Positions 1-4,529 of a DNA stretch of 24,779 bases are shown piece by piece (the first letter of the stretch is position 1; each line of letters begins with the position of its first letter). The stretch comes from a virus: the IMG/VR virus record IMGVR_UViG_3300001450_000176, positions 778 to 25,556 of that record; one strand, given 5' to 3'. The notes below the pieces were generated by a model. The model did not search any database. It had not been told where the DNA came from and saw only the letters and a list, made by a program, of their open reading frames with translations. The position numbers and the translations under genes are program-made.

Positions 1-348
1 ATTATGCTTTTTAATTCCTTCCAAAGTCATATAAACAATGTTCCAACCATTCCAAAACCTATGATTATGAATATAACCCTCAACAAAGTTTTGAAAGCCA
101 TTATAACTATCTAGATAAATTTTCCCAAAATGATATTCTTCTTTTGGCTCTTCATTCGTAAAGATAATTTTTTTATCTTTTATATCATTTAAAAAATTTT
201 CATTTTCTAAGCTTATAGTCTTTACAAAGCCCCCACCATAAGCACAAAAATATAATTTGTTATTCTTCACTTCTTCAATATTTCTATAATATGAAAAATC
301 ACTATTACATAAATATTTTTTATCTTTTATTATTTCTAGAATATTCAT
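1..348 (-). CDS. Hypothetical protein, C-terminus cut by window edge
   Basis: The frame is open from an ATG at 348 to the window edge, giving 116 codons with no stop. The start is supported by AGAAAGGAAAA just upstream, the same ribosome binding site used by the neighbouring small genes. The peptide begins MNILEIIKDKKYLCNSDFSY and is rich in Lys, Asn, Tyr and Phe. It is soluble-looking, with no membrane segment and no motif I recognise. It is the last visible member of a minus-strand train of small genes, and its ribosome binding site lies in the final codons of the gene at 351-530, so the two are probably translationally coupled. Function unknown. Confidence 0.6.
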   Translation of the reverse strand, partial: MNILEIIKDKKYLCNSDFSYYRNIEEVKNNKLYFCAYGGGFVKTISLENENFLNDIKDKKIIFTNEEPKEEYHFGKIYLDSYNGFQNFVEGYIHNHRFWNGWNIVYMTLEGIKKHN

Positions 349-350
349 TT

Positions 351-530
351 TTAATTTTCCTTTCTTAAATTTAAAATTTTTTGTCTTAATGGTTCAATAT
401 ATTTTATTAAACCTTTTTTTTCACAAAAAATTGTTGCATCAATACCATGAAAATCTGGGTTATCATTGCCACTTATAAAAAGTTTTAAAACTTCTAATTC
501 TTTTTTATTAATTTCTAATTTAATTTTCAT
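351..530 (-). CDS. Small hypothetical protein, 59 aa
   Basis: The 60-codon frame runs from an ATG at 530 to TAA and ends in LRKEN. It starts MKIKLEINKKELEVLKLFIS. The first 25 residues look like a beta strand then an amphipathic helix. No family is recognised. The DNA around its start (AAGAAAGGAAAATTAAAAATG) is the same as that at the start of the next gene at 348. Its own C-terminal LRKEN codons are the ribosome binding site of that next gene. It lies 2 nt after the gene at 533-766, so it belongs to one polycistronic minus-strand unit. Its reality rests on the ribosome binding site, the spacing and the open frame. Confidence 0.55.
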   Translation of the reverse strand: MKIKLEINKKELEVLKLFISGNDNPDFHGIDATIFCEKKGLIKYIEPLRQKILNLRKEN

Positions 531-532
531 TT

Positions 533-766
533 TTAATTTTCCTTTCTTAAATGTTCATCAATAAAAGTTTCAACTAATTTGATACTTTTATTATTACTTG
601 TTTTATTAATTAAAATTTCTTTAGTTCCATCAAGATATAAAATTTTTGTTTTATATCCTTTTGTAGGTATTATTTTCAAAAGTTTATCATTTTCATGATA
701 AATATTAAAGCTGTTGGGGTTTTGAACTATTTCAAAACCCCTATAAATAAAAGTTTTATTTTTCAT
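533..766 (-). CDS. Small hypothetical protein, 77 aa
   Basis: This 77-aa frame starts at 766 and begins MKNKTFIYRGFEIVQNPNS. Residues 45-55 read YLDGTKEILIN, and a closely similar segment (YFHNGTKEILTN) occurs in the next gene upstream at 756-899, so the two look like diverged copies. The predicted make-up is mainly beta strands, with a short helix near the C-terminal LRKEN. The start overlaps the end of the upstream gene by 11 nt and has AGAAAGGAAAA in front. No family recognised. A small early regulatory or host-takeover protein would fit the context, but that is inference only. Confidence 0.6.
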   Translation of the reverse strand: MKNKTFIYRGFEIVQNPNSFNIYHENDKLLKIIPTKGYKTKILYLDGTKEILINKTSNNKSIKLVETFIDEHLRKEN

Positions 767-899
767 TTTCTTTTTTCCTTTCTATAAATTGTTGATTAGT
801 CAAAATTTCTTTAGTTCCATTATGAAAATACAAAACAAAGTAAGAAATAATTTTATTTTGTTTATATAAATCAAATCTTTTTATATTTTTAAAGATCAT
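756..899 (-). CDS. Small hypothetical protein, 47 aa, paralogue of the 533-766 product
   Basis: The frame is open from 950, but I choose the ATG at 899 because it overlaps the TGA of the preceding gene as ATGA, a classic coupled junction. The 47-aa product begins MIFKNIKRFDLYKQNK and contains YFHNGTKEILTN, matching the 77-aa neighbour. The shared segment is also visible as DNA: AAAATTTCTTTAGTTCCAT occurs on the plus strand in both genes (near 609 and 802). This suggests a tandem duplication, with this copy shortened at the N-terminus. Its C-terminal ERKKENEK codons form the ribosome binding site of the next gene. Function unknown. Confidence 0.5.
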   Translation of the reverse strand: MIFKNIKRFDLYKQNKIISYFVLYFHNGTKEILTNQQFIERKKENEK

Positions 900-1105
900 T
901 TTAGAGCTTTTAATAATGCTGTGACTTTTAAAACTTCTTCTTTTTCCCAATATCTAGAAATTCCAGAAGTGTTAGGCTCTTCATTTATATCACTTATTAA
1001 ATTATCTAATTCATCTTTTAAATATGGGGCTACACTTAAAGCAACTAAAACATAGTCCAAACAACTTGAATTTATATCTTCAGTAATTTTTATTTTATTA
1101 TTCAT
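896..1105 (-). CDS. Small hypothetical protein, 69 aa (alternative start at 1228, 110 aa)
   Basis: The frame is open from 1228 to 896. Two starts are credible. The ATG at 1105 (MNNKIKITEDINSSCLDYVL) has AAAGAAAGGA in front. The ATG at 1228 (MINKKEEHKNFRFF) has GAGAAAGGATAAAATAAA in front. The extra 41 residues are very basic and low in complexity, while the 69-aa part looks like a folded helical domain, so I give the shorter form. Both products could be made in frame. The end overlaps the next gene as ATGA. No family recognised. It is the first gene of the minus-strand unit. Confidence 0.5.
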   Translation of the reverse strand: MNNKIKITEDINSSCLDYVLVALSVAPYLKDELDNLISDINEEPNTSGISRYWEKEEVLKVTALLKALK

Positions 1106-1258
1106 TTTATTTTTTCCTTTCTTTATTTCTTTATCCATTTTAACAAAATTATTTAATTCCCCTTTTTCAAATTTACTTAACTTTTTAAAAAAACGAAAAT
1201 TTTTATGCTCTTCTTTTTTATTAATCATTTTATTTTATCCTTTCTCAATAAATATAAT

Positions 1259-1268
1259 AAAATACTAT
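1259..1268 (+). promoter_or_regulatory. AAAATACTAT motif, possible phage promoter element
   Basis: The sequence AAAATACTATAATTTATAAT contains a perfect TATAAT. The same AAAATACTAT core lies just upstream of genes at 3130 and 3983. Here its orientation is plus, away from the nearest gene (start 1228, minus), and the next plus gene starts 290 nt away, so its target is unclear. Confidence 0.3.
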
Positions 1269-1306
1269 AATTTATAATATAAAAATACAATACTTATTAT
1301 ATATAC

Positions 1307-1350
1307 AACCCTTCATTATAACCCTCCATTATGACAATAAGGGTTTTTTT
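1307..1350 (+). terminator. Hairpin plus T tract, terminator-like on the plus strand
   Basis: AACCCTT at 1307-1313 pairs with AAGGGTT at 1339-1345, followed directly by a T run. A nested pairing uses the second AACCCT at 1320. No plus-strand gene lies upstream in the window, so it may end a short leader or antisense transcript, or be fortuitous in this AT-rich gap. Confidence 0.3.
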
Positions 1351-1460
1351 AAATTTTTGGCTTTTTTCCTAGATTTTTCAAGTGTTCTTCTTTTGTTCTT
1401 TTAAAAATTTTAAATTTTTTTATTTTTTTTTTTTTAAAAAATATTCTGGCCCCAGGATCT

Positions 1461-1547
1461 GAAAACACTATTGGGCTGAATCAGTTTGAAATCTTTTCAA
1501 TGCTTGATTTGAAAACACTATTAGGGTAAATCAGTTTGAAATCTTTT
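1461..1547 (+). repeat. Two copies of a 37-bp direct repeat upstream of the methyltransferase
   Basis: Copy 1 is at 1461-1497 and copy 2 at 1511-1547, with a period of 50 bp and three visible mismatches. Each starts GAAAACACTATT and ends TCAGTTTGAAATCTTTT. Each contains AAAACACTAT, close to the AAAATACTAT motif seen upstream of other genes. The second copy ends 12 nt before the methyltransferase ATG, so the repeats cover its promoter/leader region. They could be a duplicated promoter or a pair of operator sites. Confidence 0.75.
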
Positions 1548-1559
1548 TGGAGAGAAAGC

Positions 1560-2690
1560 ATGAAATTAAGACATTTAGATCTTTTTTCTGGAATAGGTGG
1601 TTTCAGCCTGGGCTTGGAAGCGACAGGTGGATTTGAAACAGTTGCCTTTTGCGATATTGAGAAGTATTGTTTAGAAATTTTAGAAAAAAGATATCCCGGC
1701 GTTCCCCGGTACACGAATATTAAGGAGTTAAACCATGACACAATCAAAACAGATGGAGTTTTTCCAATCGACATCATTACAGGAGGATACCCTTGCCAAC
1801 CTTTCTCCGTTGCAGGTAGAAAAAAAGGTGAAAAAGATCCAAGACATCTCTGGCCAGAAATGTTTAGACTTGTCCAAGAGCTGCGACCGACTTGGGTTAT
1901 TGGAGAAAACGTTAGTGGGCACATTAAACTCGGTCTCGACACCGTTCTCAAGAACTTGGAGAGTGAAGGTTACGCCGCAAGGACGTTTAGTATTTCAGCT
2001 TCGAGCATCGGCGCGAACCACCAAAGAGAAAGAGTCTGGATCGTGGCACACTCCGACAGTAATGGATCATCTTCCAACAAGAACCGAAGAGGCTTTGAAA
2101 AAACAATACATGAATCATCGAAAGGGGAGGACAGAGCATTCAACATTGAGAGATCAAGTAACATTTCCAAAACCAGCTCAAATGTGGCGAACTCCAGACA
2201 ACATGAAAGGGGGCTCGAACCTTCCGGGAATAAAGAAAGCATTGGACGAGGGTCATCTGAAAAGACCGAGTGGTCATCAGATGCAAATCAGACTTCAGGA
2301 TCAAGTCAAAGAGGAGAGATTATGGCCGACACCAAAAACATCGGATCAATACTCAGCTCACATGAAGGAGAACGAAAAGGGAATTCCACACGATGTAGCG
2401 AAGGGCAACCTAAGGGGGATGGTCAAACAATGGCCAACACCTCAAGCGAGCGAACATCACGCGGGGAGACCAGGCGGGAAGATGCAGAAAATGTTGGGCA
2501 ATCATCCAGACGTCCGTGGGACGGGTGGTGGGACATTGAACCCAACGTGGGTAGAGTGGCTAATGGGATACCCAAAAGGGTGGACAGACTTAAATCACTC
2601 GGAAATAGTCTCGTCCCTTCCATTCCCTACTACATCGGACTCAGCATCCTCCAAACCTATGAAGACGAATTGGCCAACACCTCTGAGTAG
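1560..2690 (+). CDS. dcm: DNA cytosine-C5 methyltransferase (Dcm-type)
   Basis: This 376-aa enzyme would transfer a methyl group from S-adenosylmethionine to C5 of cytosine in phage DNA, probably to evade restriction. Visible motifs: AdoMet loop DLFSGIGG (7-14), catalytic PCQPFS with Cys79 (78-83), ENV (116-118), QRERVWIV (155-162) and motif X LKSLGNSLVP (344-353). The start is the ATG at 1560 with GGAGAGAAAGC in front; an in-frame ATG at 1536 lacks this. The stretch from about 165 to 330, where the target recognition domain should be, is a polar Ser/Asn/Arg/Glu-rich run with recurring VANS, MADT and MANT segments. From 1735 onward the DNA also encodes a second protein in the +1 frame. GC content is clearly above the flanks. 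Recognition sequence unknown. Confidence 0.93.
   Translation: MKLRHLDLFSGIGGFSLGLEATGGFETVAFCDIEKYCLEILEKRYPGVPRYTNIKELNHDTIKTDGVFPIDIITGGYPCQPFSVAGRKKGEKDPRHLWPEMFRLVQELRPTWVIGENVSGHIKLGLDTVLKNLESEGYAARTFSISASSIGANHQRERVWIVAHSDSNGSSSNKNRRGFEKTIHESSKGEDRAFNIERSSNISKTSSNVANSRQHERGLEPSGNKESIGRGSSEKTEWSSDANQTSGSSQRGEIMADTKNIGSILSSHEGERKGNSTRCSEGQPKGDGQTMANTSSERTSRGETRREDAENVGQSSRRPWDGWWDIEPNVGRVANGIPKRVDRLKSLGNSLVPSIPYYIGLSILQTYEDELANTSE
1722..1737 (+). promoter_or_regulatory. Strong ribosome binding site inside the methyltransferase gene
   Basis: AAGGAG at 1722-1727 stands 7 nt before the ATG at 1735. It is among the best Shine-Dalgarno matches in the window and lies inside methyltransferase codons, which argues that the overlapping frame at 1735-2958 is really translated. 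Confidence 0.7.
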
Positions 2691-2958
2691 AGATTGGAAA
2701 GATGGAAAAAAAATTCCTCCATCAGTTCGAAAAGGGACAAAAGGTCATTCACTTGCAACAAAAGTTTTGGAAGAAGAAGAAAAGATGTGGCCAACACCAA
2801 CAGCGAATGACGGAAAGCGAGGCGAGATAAACGAAGATGGAACAGTAAAAGATACTTGGAAAAAAAGAAAAGCTAGGTGGGCAGCTAAGGGTGTTCATAT
2901 GCATAAACCTTTAGACATTGCTGTTGCTTTAGATCTGGAGAAAAAAAATGATAAGTAA
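1735..2958 (+). CDS. Overprinted methyltransferase-associated protein with repeated WPTP motifs, 407 aa
   Basis: This long frame starts inside the methyltransferase gene, is +1 relative to it, overlaps it for 956 nt and continues 268 nt beyond. Evidence that it is real: AAGGAG 7 nt before its ATG; six Trp-x-Thr-Pro segments (WHTP 104, WRTP 151, WPTP 197, 233, 313, 352), the last beyond the overlap; a conserved-looking NPTWVEWLMGYPKGW (269-283); and the next gene starting inside its last codons. From memory, similar WPTP and LNPxWVEWLMG proteins occur next to or fused with phage Dcm-type enzymes, but no function is established to my knowledge. A target-recognition or partner subunit for the methyltransferase is possible, since M.EcoHK31I is, as I recall, a C5 enzyme with a second subunit read from an overlapping frame. 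The role is inferred. Confidence 0.8.
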   Translation: MTQSKQMEFFQSTSLQEDTLANLSPLQVEKKVKKIQDISGQKCLDLSKSCDRLGLLEKTLVGTLNSVSTPFSRTWRVKVTPQGRLVFQLRASARTTKEKESGSWHTPTVMDHLPTRTEEALKKQYMNHRKGRTEHSTLRDQVTFPKPAQMWRTPDNMKGGSNLPGIKKALDEGHLKRPSGHQMQIRLQDQVKEERLWPTPKTSDQYSAHMKENEKGIPHDVAKGNLRGMVKQWPTPQASEHHAGRPGGKMQKMLGNHPDVRGTGGGTLNPTWVEWLMGYPKGWTDLNHSEIVSSLPFPTTSDSASSKPMKTNWPTPLSRDWKDGKKIPPSVRKGTKGHSLATKVLEEEEKMWPTPTANDGKRGEINEDGTVKDTWKKRKARWAAKGVHMHKPLDIAVALDLEKKNDK

Positions 2959-3043
2959 AATTTTATTAGGATTAATTTTAATTGTTTTAATTTTTATTGC
3001 TGTCATGGTTTGGGCAATAGGAGAGAAGTTATCTGAAAAATAA
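2948..3043 (+). CDS. 31-aa single-pass membrane peptide
   Basis: ATG at 2948 overlaps the end of the previous gene and has GGAG 7 nt in front, an ideal spacing. The product MISKILLGLILIVLIFIAVM is followed by WAIGEKLSEK. Residues 4-22 are one continuous hydrophobic helix, with a charged C-terminal tail. It may be a small phage membrane protein such as a holin-like or superinfection-exclusion peptide. Nothing beyond membrane insertion can be claimed. Its coupling to the methyltransferase pair suggests co-expression with them. Confidence 0.55.
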   Translation: MISKILLGLILIVLIFIAVMVWAIGEKLSEK

Positions 3044-3074
3044 AGAGTGGAAATAGCCTAGAAAACAGCCATAT

Positions 3075-3111
3075 TTGACATGTTTAGTAATATAATGTAA
3101 TAAAATACTAT
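3075..3111 (+). promoter_or_regulatory. Promoter region for the 3130 gene
   Basis: A perfect TTGACA lies at 3075-3080. The shared motif AAAATACTAT lies at 3102-3111, 19 nt before the ATG at 3130. The two are too far apart to be one ordinary sigma-70 promoter (a 17-nt spacer leads only to the weak TAATAA), so either element may be the active one. Confidence 0.45.
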
Positions 3112-3129
3112 ATTAAAGAAAGGAAGAAA

Positions 3130-3354
3130 ATGTTTGAATTTTTAAAGAATATTATACAGCCAAAAAAAATAAAAGAGCCTGGTGATATTAAATTTAAAGA
3201 TTGTATTAGATCTATATCAGCGAAACACGGATCGCGTGGCTCGTTACTTCAAAACTTATTAGTGTCTTATGTTACAGATGAAGAGCATGAACATGAAGAG
3301 TGGAGAATAAATAGTTTAATGAGTGAAGAACCAAGAAAGGGAGAACATGATTAA
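3130..3354 (+). CDS. Hypothetical protein, 74 aa
   Basis: The 74-aa protein begins MFEFLKNIIQPKKIKEPGDI. AAAGAAAGGA precedes the ATG. It has a basic N-terminal third and an acidic, His-containing tail (TDEEHEHEEW near 49-58). No membrane segment and no family recognised. It is the first gene of a plus-strand group of four small overlapping genes, with a promoter-like region directly upstream. Its last codons carry the ribosome binding site and start of the next gene. Confidence 0.6.
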   Translation: MFEFLKNIIQPKKIKEPGDIKFKDCIRSISAKHGSRGSLLQNLLVSYVTDEEHEHEEWRINSLMSEEPRKGEHD

Positions 3355-3514
3355 AAAAATTTTTAACTATTTTAGAAAACCAAAACCAACATTAATTTGG
3401 ATGCATATTAATAACTCACAATATTATGGAGTCATTGGATGGTTAGCTAATGATCGTAAACAATCTGTTAAAGGAGAAGATTATTGGAAAAGAGAAGGTC
3501 AATTAAAAAAATGA
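3347..3514 (+). CDS. Hypothetical protein, 55 aa
   Basis: The ATG at 3347 lies inside the last codons of the previous gene and has AAGGGAG in front; an in-frame upstream start at 3323 lacks this. The product begins MIKKIFNYFRKPKPTLIWMH and is basic, with several aromatic residues (IWMHINNSQYYGVIGWLAN). No family recognised. The end overlaps the next gene's ATG as ATGA. Function unknown. Confidence 0.5.
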   Translation: MIKKIFNYFRKPKPTLIWMHINNSQYYGVIGWLANDRKQSVKGEDYWKREGQLKK

Positions 3515-3717
3515 ACCCTTACGGAACTTTTTCACACTGCACTAATTGTTATAAAAAATATCATCATCAAGTGATGGTTCAAACAGGTAATGGAATAAAT
3601 CATTACTGTTTAAAATGTTTTAATTTAAAGGAGAACGAAAATGAAAAAGAAAAAACAAACACATTACAATCAAATGATTACAGTGAAGACCAGAAAGCTG
3701 CTCGAGAAGCTTTGTAG
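3511..3717 (+). CDS. Small CxxC/CxxC zinc-ribbon-like protein, 68 aa
   Basis: ATG at 3511 overlaps the stop of the preceding gene (ATGA); a TTG at 3484 is less likely. The sequence MNPYGTFSHCTNCYKKYHHQ carries one CxxC pair and HYCLKCFN a second about 25 residues later, the spacing of a treble-clef or zinc-ribbon knuckle. The C-terminal third is Glu/Lys-rich. It may bind zinc and act in DNA or protein contacts. No family assigned. Its last 77 nt overlap the next small gene in another frame. Confidence 0.5.
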   Translation: MNPYGTFSHCTNCYKKYHHQVMVQTGNGINHYCLKCFNLKENENEKEKTNTLQSNDYSEDQKAAREAL

Positions 3718-3796
3718 AAAATCAAAACTTTCTAAGCCTATGCAATTAGAAAGACTTTTGGAAGAAGCAACTGTTTTTTTTAAAGTTGATTTGTAA
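3641..3796 (+). CDS. 51-aa possible ribbon-helix-helix protein
   Basis: ATG at 3641 has AAAGGAG about 8 nt in front, inside the end of the previous gene. The product starts MKKKKQTHYNQMITVKTRKL. It continues as two Lys/Leu-rich helices joined by a KLSKPMQ turn. The pattern of basic N-tail, short strand (MITVKT), helix, turn and helix resembles Arc/MetJ-type ribbon-helix-helix regulators, though the match is by eye and weak. The last 17 nt overlap the convergent gene at 3780-3983. A small DNA-binding regulator is a reasonable guess. Confidence 0.45.
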   Translation: MKKKKQTHYNQMITVKTRKLLEKLCRKSKLSKPMQLERLLEEATVFFKVDL

Positions 3797-3983
3797 AAAA
3801 CTTTGGATCTTCTGTGACAGGCCCTAGAATTTTTCTTAGGGCTTGTAAACCTTCTGTTAAAATACTTTCCCATTCTTCTTTTTTAAATACTGTGTTGAAT
3901 TGAGGATTATAAAATTTAAGAGATACCTTACCACATTTTGAACATTGAGATATTTTTCGAATAGGACTATTAGGTAAATTCAT
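3780..3983 (-). CDS. Small CxxC protein, 67 aa
   Basis: The 67-aa product begins MNLPNSPIRKISQCSKCGKV, giving one CxxC knuckle at residues 14-17. A Trp/Glu/Leu-rich helical region follows (KKEEWESILTEGLQALRKIL) and then a short tail. AAAGGAG lies upstream at ideal spacing. The shared AAAATACTAT motif lies on the same strand 23 nt before the ATG, so the gene probably has its own promoter. A single Cys pair could form a zinc site through dimerisation. No family recognised. Confidence 0.6.
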   Translation of the reverse strand: MNLPNSPIRKISQCSKCGKVSLKFYNPQFNTVFKKEEWESILTEGLQALRKILGPVTEDPKFFTNQL

Positions 3984-4005
3984 ACCACTCCTTTTTTTGC
4001 GAATT

Positions 4006-4015
4006 ATAGTATTTT
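4006..4015 (-). promoter_or_regulatory. AAAATACTAT motif upstream of the 3983 gene
   Basis: On the minus strand the sequence reads ATAAAATACTATAATTCGC and includes a perfect TATAAT. It lies about 20 nt upstream of the ATG at 3983, a sensible place for a -10 box with a very short leader. Confidence 0.5.
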
Positions 4016-4031
4016 ATAAGAGAGAAAACAA

Positions 4032-4086
4032 GTATTTTGGTGGAACGGAGGAAAATAATAAAAGGGAGTCTTGTCCCACCAAATAC
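4032..4086 (-). terminator. Long inverted repeat between minus-strand units
   Basis: GTATTTTGGTGGAAC at 4032-4046 pairs with GTCCCACCAAATAC at 4073-4086 (one bulge, one imperfect pair), around a 26-nt loop. It follows the stop of the minus operon at 4117 and precedes the promoter of the 3983 gene. On the minus strand the stem is followed by TTGTTTTC, so a terminator is the simplest reading. An operator or mRNA-stability structure is also possible. Confidence 0.45.
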
Positions 4087-4116
4087 AATTAAATTATAAT
4101 AAAATAATTTTAAAAT

Positions 4117-4314
4117 TCAACGTAAAAACTCTTTTAACCAAGAATCTTCTTGTAAAAGATGCTTATACTTCCATGTGCAATACTCTTTGCTGAAGTCTCC
4201 ACCTAAAAAATCGTTATAAATACAGTCTCTTAAAAAGACTTGATAAGGAGAATAATATCTCCAAATACATGTACTAATTATAATTGCAGCACAAATTATA
4301 ATTGTTTTAATCAA
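4117..4314 (-). CDS. Small membrane-anchored protein, 65 aa
   Basis: Begins at TTG 4314, which overlaps the TGA of the upstream gene as TTGA. The N-terminus MIKTIIICAAIIISTCIWRY is a hydrophobic segment of about 15 residues after one Lys, fitting a signal anchor or signal peptide. The rest is hydrophilic with two further Cys and several Trp/Tyr. It is the last gene of the minus operon led by the SNF2 helicase. A role in the envelope, such as lysis or exclusion, is possible, but no family is recognised. Confidence 0.5.
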   Translation of the reverse strand: MIKTIIICAAIIISTCIWRYYSPYQVFLRDCIYNDFLGGDFSKEYCTWKYKHLLQEDSWLKEFLR

Positions 4315-4529
4315 GTATCACTAGAAACAAACATTGCTGATTCTAAACACCAAGTATGTACAAAGAATGGGTTAAACCCCTGAGCTTCTGCTTTATTCTG
4401 TAAATCATTTTCTATATTCACACGTCTTACTTCGCACTTCGTTTCATCAAACCATAATTCTGCTGTATGTTTTACTGAAGGCATCCCAGGCATAGATATC
4501 ATTGAAATTAATAACCAAATTTTAATCAT
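4311..4529 (-). CDS. Small probably exported protein, 72 aa
   Basis: The frame is open from 4565, but the ATG at 4529 overlaps the end of the HNH gene and yields a good signal sequence: MIKIWLLISMISMPGMPSVK. The mature part has two Cys (near 32 and 61) that could form a disulfide, and the segments ELWFDETKCEV and NPFFVHTWCLES. It is probably periplasmic. The 3' end overlaps the next gene by 4 nt. No family recognised. With its downstream neighbour it forms a pair of small envelope-directed proteins. Confidence 0.55.
   Translation of the reverse strand: MIKIWLLISMISMPGMPSVKHTAELWFDETKCEVRRVNIENDLQNKAEAQGFNPFFVHTWCLESAMFVSSDT

Larger units (their letters stand above)
1229..1559. other. Intergenic regulatory region between the minus small-gene train and the methyltransferase
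   Basis: This 331-bp gap holds no convincing gene. It contains the motif AAAATACTAT at 1259, two tandem copies of CCCTYCATTAT near 1309-1331, a hairpin followed by seven T at 1307-1350, long T and A tracts at about 1410-1445, and two 37-bp direct repeats at 1461-1547. A minus-strand open frame that reaches into the gap is a shadow of the methyltransferase. Confidence 0.6.

Noticed and set aside
1461-1547. Two-repeat CRISPR-like array
   Set aside because: The space between the 37-bp copies is only 13 nt and there are only two copies; no cas genes. A promoter or operator duplication fits better.
1481-1951. Minus-strand 156-aa open frame over the methyltransferase start
   Set aside because: Antisense shadow of conserved methyltransferase codons; no ribosome binding site or recognisable motif.
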